A program made the position numbers and the translations under genes. This document shows positions 46,087 to 56,740 of a stretch of DNA of 64,000 nucleotides, one piece after another. Source of the DNA: Norana najaformis. Taxonomy: Eukaryota > Annelida > Clitellata > Crassiclitellata > Hormogastridae. A model generated the notes under the pieces. The model was not told the DNA's origin. It was given only the letters and a program-made list of their open reading frames with translations, and did not search any database. Positions within the stretch are counted from its first letter, which is position 1, and every line of letters begins with the position of its first letter. The stretch covers positions 14,919,952-14,983,951 of the forward strand of contig OZ029927.1 of NCBI GenBank assembly GCA_964023275.1. Direction: 5' to 3'.

Positions 46087-46151
46087 AAAGTAAGTAAGAA
46101 AATAAGTAGGACATTTGTTAACATGCCATGTGTCCATCGACTGATCGGCTG
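46087..46151 (-). mobile_element. (ACTT)-tail retroelement 3' end, minus strand
   Basis: Minus strand: AGTCGATGGACACATGGCAT, GTTAACAAATGTCC, then TACTTATTTTCTTACTTACT. Same module as 42932-43009, diverged. Confidence 0.6.
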
Positions 46152-46320
46152 AAAGAAAGGAAAAAGATCGGAATGAGGTTCGTGAAATTCAAACGATATA
46201 CTTCGCATCATCAGTAGACCTACCGACCTGGCATCAAGAGATGCGCCGTTGAGATTCTTTAATAAATTCTCCATCTGAGCGGGGCTTCAGCCGCATAGCT
46301 ATAAGCTCGCTACTTACGTA

Positions 46321-46505
46321 AATAAATATAAATGTAAATGTACATGTTTTCTATAGCGACCATATGGCCTCGACCCTGCTCAATTTTCAAAGAATTTATC
46401 GGGTGAGATCCTTCACCACCGCTGCCCGTTTGAATAGGCGCCACGCCATTTAAGGTCCTGTGTACGGACCGCGCTAACTCGAGATTCGTATCTCTAAAAT
46501 AAGCG
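46321..46505 (-). mobile_element. (ACATTT)-tail retroelement 3' end, minus strand, long copy
   Basis: Minus strand: TTAGCGCGGTCCGTACACAG, CCTTAAATGGCGTGGCGCCT, GAAGGATCTCACCCGATAAA, GGTCGAGGCCATATGGTCGC, TATAGAAAACATGTACATTT. With the 19.6-kb copy this defines at least 170 bases of the element. Confidence 0.75.
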
Positions 46506-46509
46506 AACC

Positions 46510-47020
46510 GGCATCCTCACTACTTAAGGGAGGTTGAAATTGCCTTTGGAGCTGACCGTGGCGGAACTGTGCGTATCTTTATTAGACGACAGACTGTTCC
46601 AGAAGGACCGTCTATTGCACAGGAATGTGCAGTGTGTGCGCGACTGTGCTAATGCAAGACTTAGCGATCTACTAATAGCACAGTAATTGAAGAGAAATGT
46701 ACAAAATAAAAAATAGCATCACAGCTGAAAATGTAATTGGTCAGTTTTCGAATGTTAAAGTATGTTGAAGTATTTAAGTCAACCCGCGGATCAACTGGAA
46801 TGACGCTGCTGGCTAAATCTGGCCCCCAAGCTGAAGTTTCCCCAGGCCTAGCAGAGGGATATATCCCATAAAGTTTACAGATGAGCTGGTTATCAATCTA
46901 ATCTCATCTTGTCTGATTCAATGTAATCTAATCTAATCTCATCACATCTAAAGTACATTTACGTAGAGAAATATATTATAAGACGCGGAAAACACAATAA
47001 TTTGTTATCGCCATCCATCT
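46510..47020. other. Intergenic; short (AATCT)n near 46890-46950
   Basis: A cluster of CTAATCTCATC phrases resembles the tail of the (AGATT)-type elements on the minus strand, but no GGCGC end motif was found next to it. Confidence 0.4.
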
Positions 47021-47026
47021 TTTCTT

Positions 47027-47066
47027 GCCATTAAATGTCCATCGACTAAGCGAGCAATCGTAGTTA
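47027..47066 (-). mobile_element. (ACTT)-tail element fragment, minus strand, tail lost
   Basis: Minus strand: CTACGATTGCTCGCTTAGTC and GATGGACATTTAATGGC. Only the middle of the module is left. Confidence 0.45.
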
Positions 47067-47216
47067 TGTACGTGCTGGACAAATTTTCGGAAAATAAATA
47101 ATGCAGACAACACGACAGGCGCCATGTCGAGTCTGTAATTTCAGCATAATAAACTACGTGTGAGATTACCTCTGCCTGTCACTAAGTGGCATCACGTGTC
47201 ATCCTGTAAATAGTGT

Positions 47217-47330
47217 CCTAGTTTTGAAGTGTATGTGTATGCATGTGTGTATTAATGTATGTAGGCATGTATGTATGTTTATATGTGAATATGTGTATGT
47301 ATGAAAGTGCGTATGCATGAATGTGTGTGT
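47217..47330 (+). repeat. (ATGT)n microsatellite, interrupted
   Basis: Irregular ATGT, GTGT and GAAT units. Confidence 0.85.
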
Positions 47331-47337
47331 TTGTATG

Positions 47338-47433
47338 CAAGTAAGTAAGTAAGTAATGCATTTGGAATCGTAAGTAAGTAAGTAATGCATTTGTTAACAC
47401 GCCATATGTCCGTCGACTGAGCGAGCAGTCGTA
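47338..47433 (-). mobile_element. (ACTT)-tail retroelement end with duplicated tail
   Basis: Minus strand: ATATGGCGTGTTAACAAATG, CATTACTTACTTACTTACG, then ATTCCAAATGCATTACTTAC and ACTT units again. The end of the element and its tail are present one and a partial time, as from a tandem slip or an insertion into another copy's end. Confidence 0.65.
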
Positions 47434-47720
47434 TGTATGTATGTGCATATAAGTATGTGCATATAATTATGTGTGTAGGTATGTATTTATGTATGTATTC
47501 ATGTATATATGTGTATGTATGAATGGACATCTGTAGGCATGTATGTATTAAAGAATGTGTATTTGTATATGTATGTATGTGCACATGTGTGCATATATGT
47601 AGGCCTATATATACCTGTATGTATGTATATGTACGTATGTACGAAGGTATGTATGCATATATTTAGACACTTAACATAGCGCCTTTAGGACGTCTAGACG
47701 CTCATCGTTCAAATTCTCGC
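47434..47720 (-). mobile_element. (ATAC)n tract with retroelement 3' end, minus strand
   Basis: ATGT units at 47434-47660 run into ATTTAGACACTTAACATAGC and GCCTTTAGGACG. On the minus strand this is AAAGGCGCTATGTTAAG followed by an ATAC tail. It resembles 29357-29420. Confidence 0.55.
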
Positions 47721-48135
47721 AATCGGAAATGCCGGAAATTGCATCGAAAAGAAAATAAGAGAAAAAGCATTTTCCATTTGCCCCCGTCATAGATATAATA
47801 TGTGTCCGTGCGTTTGCTTGTCCGTTTTGTGTGTGTGTTTGTCTGCGTGTCACAGTTCGTGTGTGTTTGTACAGGATCTGGGCCTAGTTGTCAGGGCAAA
47901 AGCAGTGGCTGCTGACGAATGGGAGTGACATATGCAGGTGGGTCATGAATCCAGGAAGTGGAAAGCCGTGTTTCCGCCAGCCTTCCACTTAACCTTGACA
48001 GGTTAATTTCGAAAGATAGTGGAGCGTCTTTCTCTCCGACAAAACCACCCACCGTCTCACCCATCCAATCTCCTTCATTTTCGCAAAAGGGTGACTCAAT
48101 TATAACGTGGCTGAGATCTCACGGGTTTCATAAAC

Positions 48136-48296
48136 AACTACGCCTACACTCAGTCGATCGACATATGGCGTATTAAGAAATGCATTACTAACTAATTTAC
48201 TTACTTACTTTCGTACTTACTTACGTGCTTGGTTGCTTACTTACTTACTTACTAACTTAAGAACTTACTTACTTAAGAACTTACTTGAGAACTTAC
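48136..48296 (+). mobile_element. (ACTT)-tail retroelement 3' end with long tail
   Basis: CTACGCCTACACTCAGTCGA, CATATGGCGTATTAAGAAAT, then more than 100 bases of ACTT with AACTTAAG variants. The longest tail of this family here. Confidence 0.7.
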
Positions 48297-48355
48297 TCTA
48301 AACAACGATACTTCATTGATCACCAAAGGTTAATACAATATACAGACACTCGGGT

Positions 48356-48541
48356 GTTCATCATCCACCATAGCCGTCTGCTGACTATCTGCCTGCCTGA
48401 TTCTTGGATCTTGATCTGGAGCCGAACCCTTCTTGCCTGTTGATTATGTTCTGACTGAGCGCCTGTGAACAGGCTGGTTCCCGCGACTTAGCTTTCGCTG
48501 GGCGCTGTATAAATCTCCACTTACGATTACGATAACGATAC
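48356..48541 (+). mobile_element. Dispersed retroelement with (CGATTA)-like tail
   Basis: Plus-strand partner of 36548-36725: CTGCCTGCCTGATTCTTGGA, TCTTGATCTGGAGCCGAACC, GGTTCCCGCGACTTAGCTTT, GGGCGCTGTATAAATCTCC, ACTTACGATTACGATAACGA. Another partial start of a similar element may lie at 48560. No coding was recognised. Confidence 0.75.
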
Positions 48542-48599
48542 TGATCACAAACAGTTTAGACACCATACAGACACTTGGGTATTAGTCAGTGGGCGTCAG

Positions 48600-49430
48600 A
48601 GGAAGAATTCAGAAAAGAACCAAATTGGTCTCACAATAAAGAGTTTGGGTAAGACATTCGCATCTTCGTACAAATAATAATGCAGCAAGGCGTAACCCAG
48701 TCACACAATTCGAAAGGTTAAGGCGACCGAAAGAAAGGATACGGTTGATAAACATGTTGATACCAAATGAGGTTTTAATCTCGAGCTGTCCGGCGTTAAA
48801 TATTGACAGAGTGGACAGAAATGGACGGAAAATTAACGTGTCACCTTCGATCAACAACCAGCGAGACGGCTTGAGAGGCAAACACTCCTGGTGGGAGGAA
48901 CTGCAAGAGCCGGAGTTCAGTTTATCAAGCATAATATTTGTTGAGCTGGGGGCGAGGAATGTATACATTCACAGTCTTTGAGATATTCATAAAAGGTGCT
49001 ATACAAATATCTAGCTACGTTCATGCATATACATTCCTAGCTTCCTACGTAAACCACCATCTCATAACTCCTATCTCTTGAAGGGTCATTTCCTCACATC
49101 CATGAACACGTGATGCGATTAGGCCAAAGATGAATATTTCATAGTGTTTCCTCCTTGTCGCCATACCTAATCTCAATAGAAATGAGATATAATCTCATAT
49201 AGTCTCCGGCCGCATACAGCATTTTGCCGATTGTCCAGAGGATACGACAGACCTTTACAGAACGTCGCGAAACAGTCGGAAAGAGACCGGAGATTAACAA
49301 CTGAGGAGGGACCCGCCGAGTGGGCTCGCCGTGTGCACCAATTCTAGATGCGCATTTCTGATGCGATTCCGACGGCGTATACTTTGCCCAGAGCAAAGGT
49401 CGACGTCACAGAACCAATTTATACTTCGAA
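48600..49430. other. Intergenic; retroelement end motif at 48991-49010
   Basis: AAAAGGTGCTATACAAATAT at 48991-49010 is a plus-strand copy of the shared end. The open frames before it (48745-48981 plus, 48609-48968 minus) overlap on opposite strands and I do not recognise either. The plus frame may be eroded retroelement sequence, given its position. Confidence 0.4.
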
Positions 49431-49589
49431 TTGAATAGAAGTGGCCTCATTAACAGTCATCGCTGTAGGCTTATGCGACTCTAATCGATACATACATATA
49501 TATAACATAGCGTGCATTAGAATAGCAGTTCATATTTATATAATATGTAGGTATATACTGGCCTATACTGTGTGCACTTTCATGGTTGT

Positions 49590-49590
<1 letters not shown>

Positions 49591-49678
<88 letters not shown>
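49591..49678. repeat. (TA)n microsatellite, longest in the window
   Basis: About 44 pure TA units. Confidence 0.95.
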
Positions 49679-49683
<5 letters not shown>

Positions 49684-49770
49684 TGCATATCACATATGCA
49701 CTTTAATATAACATATGAACGAAGTTAAGTATTAAATGAAGTCTCTTACAGTACGCTTTGTCATTTTACA

Positions 49771-49967
49771 CTGCAGACAGGCTACATTGACGTCACTTTA
49801 CAATGCAGACAGCGTATACATTGACGCCACTTTTCAGTGCAGACAGCCTACACTGACGTTCTTCATGATCTTCTGCGTATTGGGAAATTAACTGTCGGAA
49901 CAATTTCTGTTCCACTAATTGCCACTTTCAGTGTTTGGTTGATTATATAATTAAATACAACTAATTA
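49771..49967 (+). mobile_element. Left arm of an inverted repeat pair, with tandem ends
   Basis: The 139 bases from 49829 (ACTTTTCAGTGCAGACAGCC) to 49967 match, inverted, the sequence at 51048-51186 with few differences. Just outside the arm two more partial copies of its first 35 bases (CACTGCAGACAGGCTACATT and CAATGCAGACAGCG) stand in tandem. Between the arms lies a LINE. Confidence 0.8.
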
Positions 49968-50046
49968 GATAGAATTTAAATATAATTATGTTCAAATGCA
50001 TAAATATATTCACGTGTATAAGCATATATACATATTCACGTACTCA

Positions 50047-50700
50047 TATGCGTAATGTAATGTAATCAAAAATTTATAAAGCGCCACTTCAAGGTAAACT
50101 CCTCAGAAGCGCTCCCGGCCCTACAACCCAGAAGCACTGGGGAATAAGAAGGTTTTCAATATCTTGCGGAAAAGAGGAGGAGATAGACTAGGAAGTTCCT
50201 GGCGTAGGTCATTAGGAAGCCCATTCCAGAAAGCGGGACCAACTACAGCAAAACTTCTGCGCTGGGCCGTAGCTGTTCGGACTGATGGGACAAGCAAGTC
50301 ACCCCGTACCGCCGAACGAAGTAGTCTGCGGCCCGGAATGGAGGAGGCCAAAACTCAGAGCTCCCTGAGAAAAATGGGGCGCAACCTAAGAGGCAATTAC
50401 GTACAAGGGCCAGGATTTTAAATTTTATACGCTCCTGGATAGGCAGCCAGTGAAGCTCCCGTGAAATGTTAGCAGAGATGTGGCCAAACTTAGGAATACT
50501 TCCGATCAGACGAGCAGCAGCGTGCAAGATAGACTGTAGTTGCGAGATGCAGGAGAGACTCAAGCCAGCAAAGACAGCATTGCCATAGTCAATCCTGGAA
50601 CAGATAAACGCATGGACCAGAATGGTAGCAGCCTGGGTCGTGAGAGAGTGGCGGATGCCTAATATGTCCGCATATATATTACATATGGCCATGAATATTC
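50047..50700 (-). mobile_element. LINE (CR1/L2-like) ORF2 C-terminal third, 3' UTR and ATTAC tail, minus strand
   Basis: Minus strand, in order: ILGIRHSLTTQAATILVHAF, SRIDYGNAVFAGL, QLQSILHAAARLIG, ELHWLPIQERIKFKILALV. After one frameshift near 50340-50375 it continues LLVPSVRTATAQRRSFAVV, GPAFWNGLP and ILKTFLFPSAS. This is the standard order downstream of the reverse transcriptase catalytic site in CR1/L2-like LINEs (SRxDYxN, LQxxxxAAARLI, LHWLPxxxR). The UTR ends GTGGCGCTTTATAAATTTTT, then GATTACATTACATTACGC. The 5' part, with the catalytic motifs, is absent. It is the longest LINE remnant here and is dead. Confidence 0.9.
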
Positions 50701-51047
50701 TATTTTGTGTGTGTGAAATTGCAGTCGACACATACGGTCGGTTGGCTCTTTTCGGTCGTTTGGCGAAGCACATCGGACAAACACTTACGTATTCTGGCAA
50801 ATGGCGCGAAAACGACCAAGTGGATTGTCTATGTGACATTCACGATGGGCGTCATCATTCCCGAATCAGTTCGTCTATCCAACCTTCTGTCTGTTTGCCT
50901 CTCTGCCTCTCTGACCATCCTTCTGTTCTTAGTTTTCTTTCCGTATATCCATCCTCTTCTCTGTAAGTCTTGTTCTCTCAACATATCTTTTGTCTGCTTT
51001 CTCCTCTCTGTCTATCTAAAATTTGAACTTATATTTATGCTTAATTT
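50701..51047. other. Sequence between the LINE and the right inverted arm
   Basis: No gene recognised; includes CT-rich stretches from 50880. The minus frame 50243-50839 extends into it, but its recognisable LINE similarity stops near 50690. Confidence 0.45.
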
Positions 51048-51186
51048 AATTAGTTGTATTTATTTATGTAATCAACCAAAAACTGTAAGATGGCAATTAG
51101 TGGAACAGAAATTGTTCCGGCAATTAATTTCCCAATACACAGAAGATCATGAAGGACGTCAATGTAGGCTGTCTGCACTGAAAAGT
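51048..51186 (-). mobile_element. Right arm of the inverted repeat pair
   Basis: Complement of 49829-49967: CAATGTAGGCTGTCTGCACT near the outer edge, TTCTGTTCCACTAATTGCC and GGTTGATTA toward the inner edge when read on the minus strand. The tandem extra ends of the left arm are not repeated here. Confidence 0.8.
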
Positions 51187-51644
51187 TCCCTTGTCTGCTA
51201 GTCTTTCTCTCCTTCCTTCTTTCAGTCCATCCTTTGCCATCCTTCCTTATATTGCGGCGTTGTTCGCATTATCATTCTGTTCAATCACTGCCCGCACTCA
51301 ACAACCAAAAGTGCTGACTCAGCCACGATGGCATTCGCTATAGCATCTCAGCATCCTATTCCTCTTCAACAACAGCAGCAGCAGCAGTAGCTGCTGCCCC
51401 ATCATCCGACGAAGCCTCTCATCAGCTTAGACGTCGACCGAGATGCTTCGGTGTCGTCACTATCATTATCGGCGCCATCAAGTTACGTATCAGTCAGGAA
51501 AATCTCGTATCAGTCTAGTCTGTCCTGCACAGCAATATGCCACTTGACTATTATGGGTACGGTCTACCACTCAGCTTAGCCTACTGGTCATGTTTATTGA
51601 TGTATATTTTTCATGTGGATGTGTGCCTTTATTACATAGGCTTC

Positions 51645-51860
51645 CTCATTTTCTTCTTCTTCTTCTTCTTTTGTCATCATCATCTTCTTCTTTTCATCTT
51701 TTTCCTCTTCTTCTTCTTCTTCTTCTTTTATCATCTTCTTTTCTTTTCTTCTTCTTCTTTTTCTTTTTTTCCTTCTTCTTCTTCTTCTTCTTTTTTCATC
51801 TTGTTTTTCTTCTTCTTCTTCTTCTTCTTCGTCCTTCTTTTCGTCGTTCTTTTCGTCCTC
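51645..51860 (+). repeat. (TTC)n pyrimidine tract
   Basis: About 200 bases of TTC/TTTTC/CATCTTC. The phenylalanine- and serine-rich frames are artefacts. Confidence 0.9.
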
Positions 51861-52249
51861 TTCGTCATCCTCCTACGCTCAGTGCTGCAACTGATGTGGC
51901 TGCATTCAGTTGTATTCGATGCCTGGAATTGAGTTTCACGGAGTAAATAGACGCTGGAGTTAGCATATCAGCGACATGTCGTCACCTATTCTTCTCGTTT
52001 GACATTGAAATCTAGTGATAAACAGTTAATGTTTGGTCCTGGCCAGTTCGAAATGGCAACACCGCATATTGCTCGAACGAAAATCCAGTTCGACGTGCCT
52101 CTTCCATATCAGCGTCATTATTTTTCCATTATAGTTGAACGGCGGCTGGAGAGTGTGGACCTTTTGATCAAGTGCACTAGGATTCGGCCTTCGATATAGG
52201 ACCCATCGACCAGAGAATAAAAAATAATTCGATAGGGAATAATCAACTG

Positions 52250-52325
52250 CCTCTGTCTGTCTGTCTGTCTGTCATTGTACTGTCTGTCTGTCTGCCTGTC
52301 TGTCTGTCTGTCTGTTTGTCTGACT
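52250..52325 (+). repeat. (CTGT)n microsatellite
   Basis: Two CTGT blocks split by CATTGTA. Confidence 0.9.
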
Positions 52326-52667
52326 AAACTAAAACTAGTTTCAGAACTGAAGTCCCTGTAGGTTTCAAGAGTAATAAGTTACCTGGCAATGGACAAAGCG
52401 GGTGGGGCTTGGATAACTTCGTCCTTGAATTTCACGGAAGTGAACTACACCTATTAAGTAAAGTGGAAGTAAAATGTGTGAATTTGTGTCAAAAAGAAGG
52501 TAATTAATTAATGAAATTTTTGATTTAATGATACAAGCAAAATTTGTTGTATCATGCTTGAGAAATATACCGTTGAAAGGCAGTTAAGAAGCTATACAAC
52601 GAAAGGCAGAAAAATCAGGAGAGAAAAGCAAATATGACTTCAGCGCTAGCGCTAGGACGACCTTTTC

Positions 52668-52880
52668 ACATTTATTCACTTTTCTTCACTTTTCACTTTG
52701 CTTCACTTGTCTAATTCACTTTTACCTACATTTTATTTTTCGCAGTTTACTCTTCACTTTTCGCTTTTTCATTTTTGACTTATCTTCATTTTCCACTTAT
52801 TACTTTTCAATTTTCTTCACTTTTCTTCGCTTTTCTTCACTCTTCTTCACTTTTAACTTTAATTCACTTTCATCCTCACT
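52668..52880 (+). repeat. TTCACTTTTC-type decamer repeat
   Basis: About 200 bases of TTCACTTTTC units with GC, AA and single-base variants. Old and imperfect. Confidence 0.8.
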
Positions 52881-52889
52881 GTTGGAATT

Positions 52890-53590
52890 CATCTTCATTG
52901 ACATTTCTATTGGAATCATTTTCACGTTCGAAAAGAACCTCCCAAGGTCAGTGAGAAATGCCACGCCACTGCTGCTGATGGGGTCATTTTTCGGAAAGCA
53001 TTTCATCTTGTTTTTGGAAACTCGAGCAAGATGAGTTCAAACGCTGGATGTCGTACACCCTCGTTCTGGTGATTCTTTATCCTTGCTCTCTTTCCATGAT
53101 ACGAAAATTACTCAGTCAAACGAAAACTGATCGATAATATAGCAGAATCCTTCAATCCGGCGTTATTAAATGCTCCACTCCACGTCTATTTTTATACGTC
53201 TGAGTGCATGGAATTGTGCGTGTACCTTCCTGCCTGGCTCCCTGCTGGTCTGTTTAATATTTCTATGCTTTGGCTCCACGATTTCCTGTCGTGTAGTTTC
53301 TCCTAAGTCTGCCCCCAAAGCGTGTACACAGAGGGCGCCAATAAATGTCGTCTGGTCTCAGTGCCCTGTCAACACTGGACAGGATATGGGGAGGGGAGAC
53401 ACGCCCAGACCGTCCTCGCTCTCCTCCAGTGTCAACAGGCGCTGCCAGATGGCGGTAAACAGTCCGCAGGATATGATGAGTAGAAGGCGATCGAGCGTTG
53501 ACGCTGAACGAAAACATCCATGAAAGTGGGCGTCATTATGACGTCACTGGAAAGTACCAGCACGTCAACACTGGCGTTATATTAAATGTT
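52890..53590. other. Intergenic, somewhat GC-rich, no recognised gene
   Basis: Overlapping frames on both strands at 53170-53523 and 53263-53517; neither resembles a known protein. Confidence 0.4.
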
Positions 53591-53712
53591 AGATATATGT
53601 ATATACAGATACATGCATACATACATATGCACATACATGCATATATGCATATATGTGGATACTTACGTACATGCGTACATTGATGCATACATACATTCAT
53701 TCATTCATTTGT

Positions 53713-53900
53713 GGGGCACGGTAGCATATTGGATAGAGCGCTCGGCTTGTAACGCGCAGGGTACGGGTTCGAGCCTCCTCCGAGACGGTTACTGTGTAGG
53801 GACCTTGAGCAAGTCCTTAACTCACAATTGCTCGGCGCCATCGATTGATGGATATCATTAGATAGTGGCCCCTAATAAATGCAGATATAATAATAATAAT
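53713..53900 (+). mobile_element. tRNA-derived SINE type 1, best-preserved copy
   Basis: GGGGCACGGTAGCATATTGG, TAGAGCGCTCGGCTTGTAAC, GGTACGGGTTCGAGCC, GACGGTTACTGTGTAGGGAC, TTGAGCAAGTCCTTAACTCA, CGGCGCCATCGATTGATGG, CCCTAATAAATGCAG and AAT repeats. The TTGTAAC loop would place a TGT (threonine-type) anticodon. ATAC-type repeats lie on both sides. Confidence 0.88.
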
Positions 53901-54682
53901 TCATAGATACATTCATGCACACGTATACACACATACACACATGCACATATGCACACATACATACGTGAATACACATACATACATGCATATGCATAATACT
54001 CTGTAGCAGCATATGAATCTCCCGTCTACGCAACTCGAACAAATTCGGTGGTCTCGTATGATATTGAGTCGATGCTTCTCTTTCACTCGGTAGATGACAG
54101 CACAGGTCGTCGTGGACGTTAAAAGGCGGCCTCTACCGAATTCAGCCGTTAATGCTGAGCAAGCCACATTCTGTCGAAATAGTTAATAGGCCTAATCCCC
54201 AATCATGTTCCACAGTTTGAGTAGGTCATTTCTGATCATATTCCGCCTACCTTCACTATCCTAAATGCACAGATATGCAGTGGTAAAGATGGGGGACTTG
54301 CATTTTTCAAGACATATCTCCCACTGATTATGCTCACTTTGCCTATTCCAGAAACACGTCATTTGAGGGCATGACTGCTACTTTACCCTACAGCTTGAGA
54401 AACTTGGCCCAGCAAGGGTTAAGCCCTGTTGCTAAGAGTAGTATTAACCGAAGGCATGATATTCAGAGGACCTAGTTTAAGTTCATATGCTAAAGTTCTG
54501 TAACGCAGGGTTGGATTCGTACGTTCGATGTTTAAACTTTAGATTTTAGTAGGCCTATTCGGATCTGGCAACGCTGAGAAACACGGAATGCAGTCCGATA
54601 GATAGCCAGCAGGCTGGTCGCTTATAAGTCGAAACGAAGGAAATTTTTGACTAGCAGTCTGTCTGCGTTGGAGTCGTATAAG

Positions 54683-54745
54683 GTGTAAATGTAAATGTAT
54701 AGGTTTTATATAGCGCCCGTACGGCTCGTGTAGACCGACTACCCA
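54683..54745 (-). mobile_element. (ACATTT)-tail retroelement end, short, minus strand
   Basis: Minus strand: CACGAGCCGTACGGGCGCTA, TATAAAACCTATACATTTAC. Only the last 60 bases are left. Confidence 0.55.
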
Positions 54746-54749
54746 CATA

Positions 54750-55550
54750 ATTTTCATAAATAAAAACATTCTTGCCAAATATGCAACACTCTTGGTTGGA
54801 ATAAATCCAGTGGAAATGAAAGGTCAAACCATCAGTCTCCCATTTCTCTGCTTAGAGCGATCTTGCAAATGAAACGCAGCGAGAAGTTCACGTAGGGTGA
54901 GGGAGAAAATCATACAGATGGTGAGAGAAGGCACCAGGCATAAAAGCAAAGAAAGACACAGATAATATATTGAGGGACAGATAAAATGATCAAGGGTTGG
55001 ATAGAATTACAGGTTAGGAGACGAAAACTGATCAGATTAGGGATTAGACAACAAAGCCTATACAGAGGCAGATCAAAAGGCAGGCAAAGAAGCAGACTGA
55101 GAAATCGACAGATACCGTAGCAGACAGAGGGAGGGGCGTGTAGGCTGCAAATAACAGATACAATAGGGGGACAGAGTGACTGATAAGGCAAACGAGCGCC
55201 AATCATTGTGGAACAGACAGAGGGACCGGAAAGCATACAGGGCTGGACAGATTATAGCAGAGCGAGAAAGAGATAGGAGTCAGTTGCAAATAGAGCTCAT
55301 GATGACTCCCGATGGACTGGCCAAATAATATCGGCTTATATGTGTATTATTCTATCGGCGCTGATGCGCTCCGGCTTCATGGTCAACTCTAATGCATGTT
55401 GTCTTTCCATAGTAAAAATGATGACGCATCACTTATGTAAGTTATTACGCATTCTGTTCGGCGTAGGACCAGCGCTGCAGGCATGCGGTTCGAACGCATG
55501 AAATTTACGCAGAAATTTGCCAGTTACTAATACATTGATGTTAGCTTAGC
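54750..55550. other. Intergenic, no recognised feature
   Basis: A/G-rich on the plus strand between about 54900 and 55280, with AGACAGAGGGA-like phrases but no regular repeat. No gene recognised. Confidence 0.4.
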
Positions 55551-55554
55551 GTGG

Positions 55555-55710
55555 ATAAGGTATTGCTTGTTCTCTCACGAATAAGGTATTACTTGTTCTC
55601 TCACGAATAAGGTATTACTTGTTCTCTCACGAATAAGGTATTACTTGTTCTCTCACGAATAAGGTAATTCTTGCTCTCTCACGAATAAGGTATTACTTGT
55701 TCTCTCGCGA
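55555..55710 (+). repeat. 26-bp minisatellite, exactly six copies
   Basis: Unit ATAAGGTATTACTTGTTCTC plus TCACGA. Six units fill 156 bases with only a few substitutions, so the array is recent. Confidence 0.95.
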
Positions 55711-55746
55711 TGATGCAATGTGTTTAAACATCTTCATCTGTTCTCT

Positions 55747-55840
55747 AATCTAAACTAATATCTAATCTAATGACTTCTATAGCACCGTTTCATAATGCTC
55801 AAGGCATCAATCGATGGTCGCTTCAAGTCAAATCGCAGTC
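55747..55840 (-). mobile_element. (AGATT)-tail LINE 3' end, minus strand
   Basis: Minus strand: GCGACCATCGATTGATGCCT, TGAGCATTATGAAACGGTGC, TATAGAAGTCATTAGATTAG. It matches the 3' UTR of the LINE at 22380-22467. Confidence 0.7.
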
Positions 55841-56214
55841 AAAAATCATATACCGTTGGAGAAGCCGGGTCGAATTCCGATGGGTCAGAGAAACCAGAAG
55901 CCAAGCTATGGTGGGTAAGCGAGTCGACTATGCAAGCGCTCTTTTAGTGTGTACTAACTGGATATCAGTGCAAGGCTTGACAAGATGTAAGTCAATCGTT
56001 CAATATGATGTCATTGGAACAGCAGATTCTTTGTTGTATGCCTTTTTTATATGCTCAGTAGTTTTCTTTGTTTTTCTGTCCAGCTTTTCGATAATCTTCA
56101 CCTACACTGTCCGTTTCATCAATTCAGTTATTTCAATCTCACTTAGGCCTAATCAACAAGCCTGTCACTCATTTATTCAGCTACTCAATGAATCAGTCAA
56201 TCACTTAATCACTT

Positions 56215-56278
56215 TCTCTCTGTCTCTGTCTGCCTGTCTCTGTCTGCCTGTCTCTCTGCCTGTCTCTGTCTGCCTGTC

Positions 56279-56311
<33 letters not shown>

Positions 56312-56315
56312 TAGT
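56215..56315 (+). repeat. CTGT/CTCT repeat with CTGCCTGT units
   Basis: Imperfect CTCTGTCTGCCTGT units and TC dinucleotides. The 226-codon plus frame that crosses it is low in complexity and not recognised as a gene. Confidence 0.8.
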
Positions 56316-56599
56316 GAGTTTATTACTCAACCCGATCTCTTTCTTTGTCTTTCGTCCCTCTCACCTTTTTATTGTCTGCCATACTGCCTTATCTTTTTGC
56401 ACAATTCGATGGCTCTTTGTGTAACTTCTTTACTGCCTGTGTTTGATTAAATCTTTCTATCTGTCTTCTTGACCTTCGATGGCTTTCGATTCTCTTTCAA
56501 ATGTCCTTTGACTGTCTCTTGTTCGGCACTACATTTATAGGGCCTATGACACAGAGGAAACATGGATAAAAAGTTCCGAAGGTGTGCAAAAGTGTTAGG

Positions 56600-56740
56600 T
56601 AAATTAAATGTACACGTTTTTCTATAGCGACTGTATGGCCTCGACCCTGCTTAATTTTCAGTGTTTTGGTTGGATGAGATACTTCACCACCGCTGCCCGT
56701 TTGAATGGGCGACGCGCCATTTAAGGTCCCCGTTTACGGA
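56600..56740 (-). mobile_element. (ACATTT)-tail retroelement 3' end, minus strand
   Basis: Minus strand: CGTAAACGGGGACCTTAAAT, GGCGCGTCGCCCATTCAAAC, GGTCGAGGCCATACAGTCGC, TATAGAAAAACGTGTACATT. Confidence 0.75.

Noticed and set aside
55770-56450. 226-codon plus frame
   Set aside because: It starts inside a retroelement 3' end and crosses CTGT/CTCT repeats. No similarity to a known protein.
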